From: Thamnaconus septentrionalis
Lineage: Eukaryota; Chordata; Actinopteri; Tetraodontiformes; Monacanthidae
DNA: 64,000 bases
Reading direction: 5' to 3'
Assembly: GCA_009823395.1 (NCBI GenBank)
Contig: CM020513.1
Span: forward strand, 22,344,501-22,408,500
Below are positions 47,839 through 59,859 of the stretch, piece by piece. The first letter of the stretch is position 1; each line of letters starts with the position of its first letter. A program made the translations under genes and the position numbers. The notes under the pieces are model-generated. The model did no database searches. It was not told the origin of the DNA and saw only the letters and a list, made by a program, of their open reading frames with translations.

Positions 47839-48150
47839 AAATATGAATACAAACAAAGTACCGTATATACGCCAGGTATTGACAGAAAAAAATGTAACCT
47901 TAATCAACCGATGTAATTTGTCCTAATAGAGTTGCCGTTTGTGACGTCGTTGGCAGTCGCCCACCGGACAGAGGCGATTGCCAATTACGTCACATACGGC
48001 AACTCTATTAGGACGTAAATGTACCGCGATCTATCCATATTTCACGTTCGACCGCGATGTAGAGGTATGTCCCAATGGAGTTTCCGTATCGGCAGTCACT
48101 TCCGCCCGGAACGATTCTGCACCCGAACTAATTCTGTACCTACAGGCGCC
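47676..48150. repeat. Inverted repeat arms bracketing fold-back element 2
   Basis: The segment at about 47680-47746 ('taggtacagaattagtccgg' to 'ggaagtgactgccgatacg') is the reverse complement of about 48083-48146 ('cgtatcggcagtcacttccg' to 'aactaattctgtaccta'). Arms are about 65 bases with few mismatches, and a GA/GT microsatellite (47779-47834) and fold-back 2 lie between. Together with the 46540 array this makes a nested palindrome cluster of about 1.6 kb. Confidence 0.8.
47919..48016. repeat. Fold-back element 2 with ~28-base arms
   Basis: GTCCTAATAGAGTTGCCGT plus TTGTGACGT at the left is matched by ACGTCACATACGGCAACTC plus TATTAGGAC at the right. The arms extend those of fold-back element 1. 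The loop holds a second inner inverted pair (GGCAGTCGCC/GGCGATTGCC). Such hairpin-forming units look like a MITE family. Confidence 0.8.
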
Positions 48151-48655
48151 CATGTCCCTGCAGTTCGGTACAAAAAGAAACGCCTGTAAACCAGCTGACA
48201 GAACGACTGCGACCAAAAAAGCGGTTCATAATAAATCTGTCTATTGAATGTTTTGGGTTTTTTTTTTTTTTTTTTTTAAGTCATTGTATTTTAATCTTGA
48301 AAGAAAATACATAAAGGCCACAAAAATAGTTATTTCCCAACGTTACGTCACGGCGTCGTACGTGCTGTGTCCTGGTCGTTCTGATTGGCTGATGCGTCAT
48401 GGGAGTCACGGTCTTATGGAGTCACTGTGACTTCTGTTTTGAAAGGAGCTGATGGTTTACCTGCTTTCATTTATCCTGATTCAATAAAACAAAAAGTTAC
48501 TCTTTGATGTGTATTTGTATTTATATGGTATGTGTACTTTATATATAATCTATGGGAAACTGTAAATTATTTAATTCTAATAATCTAATGATTGCAACTG
48601 AATTTAATCAACCAATTTGGCAATAAAATGGAAACGGGACTTCCTAGGTCCAACG

Positions 48656-48657
<2 letters not shown>

Positions 48658-48691
<34 letters not shown>
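48658..48691. repeat. (CA)n microsatellite
   Basis: About 34 bases of CA repeat in gene-free DNA between the palindrome cluster and the Ig fragment. Confidence 0.9.
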
Positions 48692-48695
<4 letters not shown>

Positions 48696-48874
48696 ATCGC
48701 ATGCAATTCTAAAACTTAACGCTAGATGGGACCACTTGCCTTTGTTTTACTAACGTTGTCAAGAAACGTCAGTCCTTCTCAAACCGTTATGCAAATTTAA
48801 TGGGGACTTCTTACACAGTGATTTGAACTACTCTTCAGTAAATCGAGTCAAACAATGGCGTACAATTCAATGTG

Positions 48875-48876
<2 letters not shown>

Positions 48877-48944
<68 letters not shown>

Positions 48945-48958
48945 ATATATATATATAT
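48877..48958. repeat. (AT)n/(GT)n compound microsatellite
   Basis: About 55 bases of AT, a GT run, then AT again. The AT part is self-complementary and can extrude as a cruciform. No gene is near it. Confidence 0.9.
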
Positions 48959-49258
48959 TTTTTTTTTCTCATCGATTCATAACAACCACCTTACTCCGTT
49001 CATTAAAAATCATTAATCATTAAAACTGCATTATGGACAAAAGCTAGACTGAATGTGGCTACATTGCAATAAGGGCCAATATGAGGTGTGGGTTGACAAG
49101 AACTAGTACAAACAGATAAATTGCAAAAATAATTACATTGTTTTGTTGTGTCATGACATCTGCTTGCTTGATAACATGAAAACCATAAAAAATTTGACAA
49201 ACTGAAATGATCCTGATAAACAGTGTGGTAAGTCACTCAAATCATTTCCATAGATCCA

Positions 49259-49266
49259 CTTTGCAT
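49259..49266. promoter_or_regulatory. Ig octamer-like element
   Basis: CTTTGCAT (reverse complement ATGCAAAG) differs by one base from the immunoglobulin V promoter octamer ATGCAAAT. It lies about 120 bases upstream of the Ig leader ATG, the normal distance, with a TATA-like TTTATAG at about 49298. Confidence 0.45.
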
Positions 49267-49384
49267 CAGCAGCATCATGCTTCAGTGCTCTGGGAGAGTT
49301 TATAGTCCTGAGACATGATGGCTGGATGATTGACAGCTGTCTCTGATTTCAGCACAAGCCACAGACGTCGTCCTCATCCAAACC

Positions 49385-49600
49385 ATGACTTTGGTCTCCG
49401 TCCTCATCTGGACTGTCCTCTACTGCTGCTGCTGCTTGACAGGTAAAGTGCAGAGAATCCAACTCCTCTCCTCTATGAACATCAGTCCCTGTGAAATGAA
49501 GCCACAGAAGCATGAAACTGCTTGATGTTTTTTTGTGTGTGTGTCCTCAGAGTCCAGTGGCCAGGTGACAGTGACTCAGCCTGGAGCAGTGAGCGGCAAA
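49385..49600 (+). pseudogene. Orphan immunoglobulin light-chain V gene fragment
   Basis: The leader exon 49385-49442 encodes MTLVSVLIWTVLYCCCCLT and ends in phase 1 at GTAAAG. After a 108-base intron with a CAG acceptor, exon 2 from 49551 reads ESSGQVTVTQPGAVSG, the FR1 start of teleost light-chain V genes. The frame then breaks at about 49597, before any framework cysteine, CDR or recombination signal. So the V gene is truncated, with its promoter-like flank retained. No J or C segment follows. Function as an antibody gene is excluded. Confidence 0.75.
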
Positions 49601-50149
49601 AATATGAAAAGTCCCAAATCAGCCCAAAACTCACTTAGGTGACTGTTAGTGATGACAGTTTAGCATGAAACTGGATGATAGCACACAGAACCTCAACATG
49701 TCGGAAAATCGGAAAAAAGTCATCTTATATATATATACACTGTCGTTTTGTTTAGAGATCAGCCTGAGATTGTTCTATGTCTTCTTGTCAAAGACTTCAG
49801 AGTTATGACGGTACCTCAAGTACAGAACATCTCAGAACGGCCTGGATCTCCATCACCAGGCTGCTCCACTCCGCTGTGCTGAAGACACAAAAAGCAAGAT
49901 TACTGATAGCCATCGCTGAGATTTCTGAATGTGTGAGCAGGTTTCATCAACAACTGGAGGGAGTGAAACACACACACACACACACACACACTAAAGGGGG
50001 AGAAGGTGGGGCAGATGATGGAGCACATACACACTAAAGGGGGAGAAGGTGGGGCAGATGATGGAGTGGTGAAGCCTTCATCTGTTTCCTCCTCTGCGTC
50101 TCGCTCTTAGACCCTGCCCCTACTTTGTCACTTGGGAGGAGAGGATGAG

Positions 50150-50186
<37 letters not shown>

Positions 50187-50706
50187 TGTGTGTGCGTGCG
50201 TGTGTGTGTGTGCATGCATTTGTAAACATCTCACCCTCAAACTGACACGAGGAGGGAAAATGACAGGAAGTGCATGTTTTTCTACGCCGACAGACAGGAA
50301 GTTGTGTTGTCGGCAGCGGTGATGTCACATGCAAGGGCTCAGCGACCTTCTCCAGTCATGACCTCCAGCAGGTCAACACAACAACATTGTTCCCCTACTG
50401 ACACTGCTGCTGCTTCGAGCAGGGATCAGTGTTGCCAACTCCTCAGTAAGGAAAGTCGCTATTGGCTGTTCAAAAAGTCGCTGTAATTTGCATAATTACA
50501 ATTTGCACTTGATCTCAATGGACGCTGTAGGAGAGGAAAATTGTCATGGACTCCCCTGACTGCAGCTGCCCAAGACTTGCGAGACTGTGACCGCCTGTGA
50601 CTACTTTGGGGCGGGGCAGGGCAGGGGTTCGTGGCAGCACCCGCTGTTCGCTGTCAACAGGAACTGCTGAGGAACGATACGTGCTTAATGTCAATCTCCA
50701 AAATAC

Positions 50707-53700
50707 TAGTGATGCGTCGTTCGCCAATGAACCAGTTCTAAGAGCCGGCTCTTTGAAGTGAACGAAGAGAGCCGGCTCCTGATTGGCAGAGACGTTTCTT
50801 TTCGGAAACCTTTTTTTTTTTTTTGTTTTATTTTAGCGAAAGCCACACAAAAATAGTCAAGATGTGTGGCACTGTCTACCTGCGCTGGCCACTTCACCCT
50901 TTAGTGCCAGAGAGTAAAGAAGAGAAAGGGAGAGATGGAGAAACAGCACCAAAAATAGCCGTGATGCTGTACATCCGGGAAGTAAACAGAAAATGTGTTG
51001 ATCCATATCCAGTCGCAGAGTTGGCGGTGATGTAGACGGTGTTTTAGCGGAGATTTTGTGCTATGGAGAAATAAAAAAATAATAGTAATTAAAGCTGCAA
51101 GCAGCGTTTGCGGGACTGAGCCGCCGTGGCCGACGCGACCCCCGACGACCCACGACGACCCCCGACGACCCACGACGACCCACGACGACCCCCGACCCCT
51201 GCCGACGCCTGCAATTGCCCCACGACCTCTGCCGACGCCTGCAATTGCCCCACGACCTCTGCCGACGACTGCAATTGACCCCCGACCCCTGCCGACGCCT
51301 GCAATTGCCCCACGACCTCTGCCGACGCCTGCAATTGACCCTCGTCCTCTGCCGACGCCATCTGCTGAAAAAAGTCTATGCAAATGATGCAGATTTTTTC
51401 AAAGTTTTTTTTTTAATTTTTTTGGAAGATGTTGTCAAATCTAAATTATAGGCCTTAATGAGACAAACACGTGGGTGTTTGAATGACGTCTGTATGACTT
51501 CCCTAAAGGAAACTGCAGCTATTTATGTCTGTGTTCAGAAAGAGGGAGAAGAGGTGTAATTAATCATCATAAGCCTGTGTATGGAAATGATGCAGATGTT
51601 TCACCTGCATTTTTTTATTTTGTTGGTTTGTTTTTTTGAAGTGGCCGTAAATTGTAAAATAAAGGTCTTGATGAGACAAAGACGTCGGTGTTTGAATGAC
51701 GCCTGTAGCACTTTCGTGAAGGAAACTGCAGCCATTTGTGTGTTGAAAAAGCTGGAGAAGAGGTCTAATCATCATAAGCCTGTATATGCAAATGATATTA
51801 ATTTTTAACCTGCAGTCTTTTTTTGAAGTAGCTGTCAAATGTAAAATAAAGGTCTTGATGAGACAAACACGTCGGTGTTTGAATGACGCCTGTAGCACTT
51901 TCGTGAAGGAAACTGCAGCCATTTGTGTGTTGAGAAAGCTGGACAAGAGGTGGAATCATCATAAGCCTGTATATGCAAATGATTTTAATTTTTAACCTGC
52001 AGTCTTTTTGAAGTGCGTGTCAAATGTAACATATAGGCCTTGATGAGACAAACACGTGGATGTTTGAATGACGTCTGTAGTACTTTTGTAAAGGAAACTG
52101 CAGCCATTTACAGTATATGGCTGTTGAATAAGAGGGAGAGCAAGAGACAGGCGTGAGGGGCTCCCAACCTGCAGCAGCAGAGGTAGCGCCGCTAGCTCCG
52201 TTAGCTCCGCTTTTGCAAGCATGGACATCTAAGCTCAGAACTCCGCCATTTCAGCGTCTACAGGAAATATATTGGTATCTACCTTTAGCTAAGAGCTTCA
52301 GCTATCTAACTATGTATAGTTATGCGGGGTGTGAGTAACGGTGTAGGCGTGGTTAGTGAAAATACGATCTTCGTTTTTTTTTCGTTCAGGCGATCTCAAA
52401 CAACTCGAAATATTTCACTTCCTGTTTGTTGGATTCCAAAAATTAGAGTGTACGCGACGTAGAGCTTGATGAGACGAACGCGTGGATATTTGTTGCACCA
52501 ATTTTCGATGTTCCTAGAGGGCGCTAGGTGCATTTTTAGTTTTTTGGTGTGTTTTCGGATTTTGGTCAGTTTTGACATGCATCAACTTTAAAGGGTTATA
52601 AAATGAAAACGGTGCAACGCATCCGGACCATTCTTTTACGTTGACCTTCTGAGAGTCTAGTCTGTTTAATACAAAAGGTTTGAAAGTTGCAGCATTGACG
52701 GTTTGTTGAGTACTGTCACTCTGGATGATTTCAAAGAAGTGGAAATAGCTAACTTCCGGTTTGTCAGGGGTCAAAGGTCAGAGTGTCAGAATGTAGGTCT
52801 GTATCCAAGGAACGCGTGGGTTTTCGTCCCATGTCGTTTTGACCTTCCAAGAGGGCGCTAGAGGCATTTTAATGTTTTCAGCGGGATTTTGAGCGATTTT
52901 TGCTCAATTTTCAATGTGCGTCAACTTTGGAGGGCCGTTGAACGGAAACGTTTTGAAAATCGATTTTTTTTTTTGATGATTCCGTGGATTGAAGGTCCAG
53001 TCTATGTCATACTGAATTTTCAAGCCCGTCGGACTTGCGCTTTCTGAGCCTTGTATTTTCACTCTTTTCCAAACAAGTGACGATAGCTCACTTCCGGTTT
53101 GTGTGGGGTCAAAGGTCAGCATATCACCAAATAGGTCTGGATTGCGCGCACGCGTGGGTGTTGGCCCCATGTCTCTACGACCTTCCTAGAAGAAGTTAGT
53201 TTTAACGTGAAATCAAAAAGTGGAAATAACTCACTTCCTGTATGTCGGACGATATAAGTTAGAGCGTCACGAAATGTCGGGCTTGACGAGACGAACGCGC
53301 GTGAATTTTTCCCCATATTTTTTCGACCTTCCTAGTGGAAGCTAGGCCCATTTCAAATTTTTGGACGCCTCTAGGGGGCGCTAGAGAGTGGAATTGGGCC
53401 TTTTTCTCTTAATTTTATCAAATTTTTCGCCAGTTTCTACCTATGTGGCGGATTTAATTCGCATATTTTATATGGTGAGGGGGTCAAAATGGGGAAAGAA
53501 GCAGCGAGGAATGTGTAAATAATAATAATAAGAAGAAACATTACAAATACAATCGAGTCTTCGCCTTGCGATGACCTGCTCTGATATGAGCAGGCCTTCG
53601 CTGAGGCTCAGTCCCGAATAATAATAATATCAGAAACGGGATGAGCGGAATAATGTATACGGTAATGTCAACTTTTTTTATTTTTAGCTGAAAGCTGCTT

Positions 53701-54027
53701 TTTGTTTGTTTTGCAATTTTTTGTTTTTATTTTGATATTCGTTGATGTGTTCTTTCAATTTTACATAGTTTTATTAGTGTGGGTGTTTCTTTTTGTTTCA
53801 TATTTATTTTTACAGTACTGTGTTCCATGTTGAGTGTATAAATAATACACATTTAATATTTTAGCTATCATGAACATTTAATTAATTTTAGCACATAGTT
53901 TGGTCGTTACATTAAAGAAGCAAAAGAAAATCAAAGGAGCCACTTGGGCGTCAAAAGAACCGGCTCTTTTTAGTGAGCCGAGCCAAAAGAACTGGTTCTG
54001 TGAAAAGAGCTGGAATTCCCATCACTG
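50707..54027. mobile_element. Inner hAT element with perfect 8-base target duplication
   Basis: CAAAATAC at 50699-50706 is repeated exactly at 54028-54035, the 8-base duplication expected for hAT. Ends are TAGTGATG and (reverse complement of right end) CAGTGATG. Inside each end are inverted motifs AACCAGTTCT and AGAGCCGGCTCTTT / AGAGCCGGTTCTTTT. The element's own sequence is about 0.8 kb on the two sides of repeat copy B and encodes no transposase. It inserted into the outer hAT element and was then itself invaded. Confidence 0.85.
51089..53622 (+). mobile_element. Teleost non-coding repeat element, copy B (~2.5 kb)
   Basis: Direct-orientation sister of copy A (16943-19242) with near-identical sequence over long runs and the same ends (AAAGCTGCAAGCAGCG ... 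ggctcagtcccg). It differs by a longer CGACG minisatellite arrangement and four rather than three of the ~190-base tandem units. Small indels occur elsewhere. The terminal hairpin GTCTTCGC/GCGAAGAC has one change (GCGATGAC). Flanks are again A/T trinucleotide runs. It sits inside the inner hAT element. Confidence 0.8.
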
Positions 54028-54131
54028 CAAAATACCAGAAAAGTCTCCAATAACACCAGGGAAGGTCGCAAATTGCTTTTGACAGAAATGTTGCCATGGG
54101 GAGTTGGTCAGTTGCCAAGCTGGCAACACTG

Positions 54132-55226
54132 TAAGAGTTGTGCAATCTCTGGAGAAAACAATATATTGTTTGTGAACTTGATTTTGAAATAATATTGTGT
54201 TTCAACGTTCCAGGAGGTGCTGAGTTATTCTCTCATTGCGGATTACTGCATTCTTTCTTTTAAGTTCATATGGGGGGGGAAAAAGTGGGGGTGGGTATTA
54301 GATTGGAGTGTGCAGAAACTTGGGTCATGGTGTGAGAAATGTGAATGTTAAATTAAATCTTTTTCTGTTTTTCTGTTTCTTTTTTGGTGGGGGAGGGAGA
54401 GGGGTTCTTAGGTTTGGAGTTGGAAGGGTAGGACGAAAAATAATCTTTTGTTTTAGTTGTTGTATTTTGGTTTAAAACTGCAATTCTTTAGAAATTAAAT
54501 TTTACCCAAAAGGCATTGCTGTGATTCACTTGTTTGTGGATGGCTCTCTCTAGTGGACATTTTATTACTCATTGTGTTGTTAAATGGATGCTGGGTGATG
54601 GCAAGGTGGTTTTGATTATAACGGCTGTGTTAAGTAAAATATCATTTCATAATCATTTTATATTAAGTTGGTATTTTTTTTAATATTCATTGTATTAAAT
54701 TACAACCGTTATAGGTTGTTGCAGCTTTCCTGGTGCTGAAAACAAGCACACCTCTTCCAAGATACTTGCCACCTGCACAGCAGTTGTCCATGAACTGATC
54801 GTCTGAGGGCGGGGCTTTTGGCTACTACTGTGGAATGTTTGTCTCGGAATAGTTATGTGTTCAAGTCAGTAAAAGAACAAGAGGAAGGGACAGGACCCCT
54901 GGGGAGGTGGCACGTTGATGTTGTTGTTGTTGTCGCTGCTGCTGTTGTTATTTTTTAGGTCACTTACACTGCGTCACTCTGCACTTTGTATTTATTAGAA
55001 ATTTTTTTTTAATGTCTTTTATCTTGTTGTGAATGTATGCATGAGTTGAATGTATGCATGAGTATGTGGAGCACAGTGCTGAATTTCCTTCGAATGAATG
55101 ATGAATGAATGAATGATGATAAATAAAGTATTACTCAATTAATCAATCAATCAATCAGAACAGTCAAACAGAAACCCAAACTCTTTCTTCATTTCACAAA
55201 GAGATGTCTGCAAAATAGATCAAAAG
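54132..55226. other. Spacer, no gene seen
   Basis: T-rich DNA with short G-runs, a GTT run near 54918 and tandem 'aatgaatgatg' near 55095-55118. The open frames are short. Nothing recognisable. Confidence 0.4.
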
Positions 55227-57400
55227 CAGGGATGTCCGATAATATCGGCCCGATATAAGCATTTTTTGTAATATCTGTACTTATCGTTATCGTTTTTTCC
55301 TCCGATAATTAAAACCCGATAACGCCTGGGCTTCGCCATATGCACAGGAACCATGCTTGTGGGGTCTGAAGACGTTTACCAGCGCGATTGATGACCTCAT
55401 CAAACCGTGCCCAGACTCAAAACAACAGTAGTGTGTGGCTACTCGTGGCTAACAAGCTTTCTCGCTCGTTGCTACACAAAATGTCCGTGGTCTGGAAGTT
55501 TTTTTAAAGTTTCACCCGTGGATGCCAAATTTGCAATTTGTAATGAATGCAAAGCGCCTGTCATGCAAGGAGGACCCAAGGTTTCGTCCTTCAACACTTC
55601 AAATTTAATCTCTCTTATCAGGAAGAACCACCCTGAGGTACATGAAGCGTTTGTGCAGCAAAGTAATGCAAAACAACTAGGAAAGGAGGCACTGGAGAAA
55701 AAAAACAGGCAATTGTAGCACTCATAAAATCCTGGAACACTTTAATAGTTCATGGTTGTCCAACATGACGTCACTTTAAGACCCGCCTCCGGTTACTTTT
55801 CACCTCCTCCTTGTTGGCTTTTCCACCCATCACTCACAACACCTGAGCCAATCAGATGCTGAGATCTGTCATCCTTCCTGTTTACTGGGTGGAGGAGGAA
55901 GTGACACCACACCACCTGTTCATTTATTACTCACCAAGCCCTCCACCTGAAGCAGCAGAACCTCTCAAACATGATTCTAAAAAAGTCTATAAAATAAACT
56001 GTCTGGATTTCTCTCAGGAGAGCCAACAGACCAACCATGCAAGGCTTTTGTCCTCTCCTATGATTCACTTCCTTTTCATGGAATTGTACTCTTGCTAATA
56101 TCCGGATGTGTTGCTTCTGTCGATCAACTCCTTTGGCTGGACACTGGTCGGGCTTTTAAGGACTGAAAGAAACCTGGAATCTGGAGACAAAGAACTGGAA
56201 CACAGACTAGATGGCGATGCCACCTTTGGAAAAACTACAATTGAACTTTGTGAACCAAGCTTCATCTACTACATTGGCCGGCCTCAAGCCTGTCAGCTGC
56301 TTCATGCGCCTTCCCCAGCGGTGTGGTAGGACTTAACTGGCCTCACTGTAGTTAATGAGAACAATTACATTCTTCACATTCACATTCACATAACCCATTT
56401 TAGAGAGAAATAGATTTACTTTGATGGTGCCTTTTGATCTTTGTTTATTCGGTTAGAATTCTTTCAAGTGATTGAATGAATGTATTTGATTTCCATATTG
56501 TGAGAGTATGATAAGTTAAAAGGTGCTTTCAAGAAAATTGCAATTGATTGATTGAATATGACTTTATTGATTGACTGATTAATTGTTCTGCTATATAATT
56601 ATTATTATTCTTTTTTTTTTCTATGACTGTTATCTTGAAGAATTTCAAGCATCTTTTGTTAAATATACTACCGATTCATTCAATTCTGTGTTTGTGTTTC
56701 ATTAATCCTCACACAGCTCCTTACATCGAGGAGGAAATGGATGGAGGCTTCCTCGCAGAGAATGATATAGTCAAACAATTAGCTACAGGCGAAACAGCTT
56801 CACAGGTGAGTAAATAATAAAAAATTAAAATTAGTCGTTATGTGCTTCATATTAAAGTGCACATAAAATGAAAAAAAACATTTTGCTGTTGGTGCTTTGA
56901 AGAAAAGTTAATAGAATTCTATTTTTGTGTTTACTTTTTCTTTAGGTGCATGCATAATTGCAAGAAGTCACCATCCATCAATGCCCTTGGAAGTACTGGA
57001 AGTCCAACCATACCTGCTTACCTGTTCTTGCCCATGTAGCACGCAAGTACCTAACTGCACCCTGCACTAGTGTAAACGGCAAACAGCTGTTCAGTGTTGT
57101 CTCGCATGTTATCGATGAGAAGAGGAATTGTATACATTGCGACAATGCTGAGATGCTTAATTTCATTCAGAAAAAACTACCTCTTACACATTTAAGGATA
57201 ACAATTAGATCAGTCCACACCATAAGAACCAGCATCAGTCTCATTTGTTGCACTTTAAAGGAGGGCTATGTGTACTTTTATCAACTGAAGCTGTTTTTAT
57301 TTTTGTGTCTTTTTGATTTGGACATTTTTTGTTACTTATAAAAAAGAATGGGCCCAGCCTAATCTTAATGATTGTTTTAGCCAAGTTATGGACAGTTACA
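55227..57400 (+). pseudogene. Decayed autonomous hAT transposon with BED-finger and dimerisation-domain pieces
   Basis: The left end CAGGGATGTCCGATAATATC is a known style of hAT terminus. The frame at 55407-55718 carries a BED-type zinc-finger region: CNECKAPVMQGGPKVSSF then NTSNLISLIRKNHPEVHEAF. After about 1.2 kb without transposase similarity, 56958-57190 carries the C-terminal hAT dimerisation region: PWKYWKSNH, LPVLAHVARKYLTAPCTSVN and LFSVVSHVIDEKRN. The catalytic centre is missing or replaced, so the transposase is dead. The right terminus could not be fixed. Confidence 0.7.
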
Positions 57401-58187
57401 TAGGCCCATCAATCTTTCACCATCATTTACTGAACTTACTTTGACAAAAGGAGACCTTTGTTTACTACTCTGGAAGGTCTTGACTTAACTTTGCGCCTTT
57501 CTTGTTTTTATTGCACACCATGTTGATATTGCAGTTTTTGTTTTTCTCATGTTTAGCAGGGCTGATTGAGTCCAGGTTATATTTTCAATTACTGTATTAT
57601 TAGCCCAAGCAATTGGCTAAGAATGGAGTCTGTCCTCCTCCTTCACTGATGCCACACAAGGAGAGGTGGAGGACGTCATCAAAAAAATGAGGCCCACCAC
57701 TTGTGCCCTGGATCCATTGCCCTCAACTTTACATCTCTGCCATCTCCCCTCTCATTACAAAAATCATAAATCAATCCTTCCTGGCCGGCCATATTCCTTC
57801 TATATTAAAATCTGCTGTCATCAGACCACCCCAGAAACTCTCTCCAATTACAGACCCATTTCCAACCTTCCATTTTTGTCAAAAGTAGTGGAAAAAATAG
57901 TTGCTACACAGCTCTATGATCACCTCAAAAACAATAACCTCTTTGACAAGTTTCTATCTGGTTTTCGCCCTGGCCATAGTACAGAGACAGCTTTGGTCAG
58001 GGTTACAAATGACCTCCTGATGGCAGCTGATTCTGGCATCCCATCTCTCCTCATCCTCCTAAACTTAACAGCAGCATTTGATACAGTTGATCACACCATA
58101 CTCATTCATTGTCTGCAACACCCCATCAGACTTACAGACAATGCACTAAAATGGTTATCCTCATACTTGTCTGACAGAACTGAATAT

Positions 58188-59072
58188 GGGCGTGTTCTCA
58201 TAGCCTCGCCACGCCTCGCCTCGCCTTGCCACGGTTCGATTGTGTTCTCACGAGACCGTGGGCGGAGTCGACGCGGTAAAGCGGGACAACGTTTTCGACG
58301 GCATTATTTCTGTGCGATACACAACAGCGCAGCGATGGACAAAGTAGAGGTTGTTTCATACCTGTTGCTCGGTCTGTGGTTGCTTTTCTGTTAGAGAAAA
58401 AACAGTTTTCCTCACTGAAGTCACAGTTGATCATCTATGCAGGCAACATTTGTAATTTCTTGTTTTGTTTTCTGGGAGAGTAAAGGTGTAGTTCAACCTT
58501 TATATTTTCACCAAAAGTAAACACGAGACACGGGGAATAGCATTTATTTAAAAACAAACACAGAACACAGAAAAACAGACAGTAAACACGCCTCTTTCTT
58601 TGAAATAGCTGCCCTAGTGAGCCAAGGACGACTTTGTTAAATGCCGCGGTGTTCAAGGCTTCCTCGCGGCGAAGAGCCACGCCCTCTCGACGAATCCGTA
58701 TTTCCTCTCGTCTCAAGACTCCTCGGAGTCCCTATCTTGCTGCGCCTCACGCAGGAGCAACTCGATTTGTTCCGAGCGCTTCGCCATTTGCCGCTCATCG
58801 TTTTCGCGAACATGGTTGAACACACTCGCGAACACGAAAGTTCCGTGTCGAAGGAGTTATGGCGGTGATGTCATCTCCGACAGGGAAAATCGGCGAGGAC
58901 GCTGAGCCAATCCAGTGCCCTGCTCGTCGCTACGTCACCACTAAACTTGCTTCGTCTCGCTTGGACCCTGAGCGCATGAGGTACCAAAACGGCACCTCCT
59001 ACAACCGTGTAGCGGCCAGTGAGGATGCTCTACAACTGCACCGTGGCGAGGCGAGGCTATGAGAACACGCCC
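58188..59072. mobile_element. PIF/Harbinger element inserted in the LINE
   Basis: Perfect 23-base terminal inverted repeats begin GGGCGTGTTCTCATAGCCTC, and the target TAT (58185-58187) is duplicated at 59073-59075. GGGC ends and a three-base T-A-T duplication are Harbinger hallmarks. Deleting the element plus one TAT restores the LINE reading frame (TEY to VALGKK). Near the left end a short frame starts MDKVEVVSYLLLGLWLLFC and stops; it resembles the start of fish Harbinger transposases, so the element is an internally deleted derivative of 885 bases. Confidence 0.88.
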
Positions 59073-59613
59073 TATGTTGCCCTGGGCAAAAAAGTCTCCC
59101 TCACACACAAGGTTACCTGCGGTGTTCCCCAGGGCTCTGTGTTGGGCCCAACACTTTTTAATTTATATTTATTATCTCTGGGCAGAGTCATCAGCAAGCA
59201 TGGTGTATCATATCATTGTTATGCTGATGACACCCAATTCTACCTCGGACAATTTGCACCTCCACAACTCCATTGCCGGCATCTGCCCTGACTATCTGCC
59301 TGGAGGAGATAGAGGCGTGGATGAGGCACAATTTTCTACAGTGAAACAGCTCCAAAACAGAAGCCATTCTTGTTGGCACTCCACATCAGCTCCGCTCCTC
59401 CACCATCACCAGCATCGCCTTTTCTAGTCAAAATATTTCATTTTCTGCCTCCAATCTGGGTGTTAAAATTGACCCTCAACTCACCTTTGACACCCACATC
59501 AAGCACCTCTGTTTGACAGCTTTCTACCACCTCAGAAACATTGCAAAACTCCGCCCGACTCTTTCCCTGGAAGATGCAGAGAAGCTTGTCCACGCCTTTG
59601 TTTCCTTCAGGTT

Positions 59614-59859
59614 TATTACATGCTATACGTTGTAACCTAAATAAGGACAAAGGATTCAGGACGTAGCATTCAGCAGCTTTACTTGAACATGGCAGCATGA
59701 GACATACACCAAACAAAAGAACTTCCTTATATAGTCTACCCTAACCCTAACCCTAACCCTACCTGCACAGGTGAACACAATGGTGGAACCTAGAGCACCA
59801 CCTAATGTTATAAAACGGGACTACCTGTAAAAACATGAAATTAAAGCAAAGATACTACA
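59614..59859 (-). mobile_element. 246-base insertion with 5-base duplication and internal telomere repeats
   Basis: The LINE sequence is interrupted between AGGTT (59609-59613) and AGGTT (59860-59864). Removing the insert and one AGGTT rejoins VSF/RLDYCNSL coding. A 5-base duplication fits an LTR-type integrase. In reverse complement the insert starts TGTAG, so a solo LTR on the minus strand is possible, though it ends TAATA rather than CA. It contains about three and a half CCCTAA repeats (59737-59761), opposite in strand to the TTAGGG tracts further right. Confidence 0.55.

Larger units (their letters stand above)
50427..54131. mobile_element. Outer hAT-type non-autonomous element (about 0.38 kb plus insertions)
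   Basis: The left end CAGTGTTGCCAACT is mirrored by the right end, whose reverse complement is CAGTGTTGCCAGCT (13 of 14 bases). Removing the inner element leaves about 0.38 kb without coding capacity. CAGTGTTGCC termini are typical of one fish hAT MITE family. I could not find a matching 8-base target duplication, so one edge may be altered. Confidence 0.6.

Noticed and set aside
51058..51451. Repetitive Pro-Arg and Gly-Arg frames in repeat copy B
   Set aside because: They are translations of the CGACGACC minisatellite. Copy A gives equivalent frames, and neither has a start or splice context.
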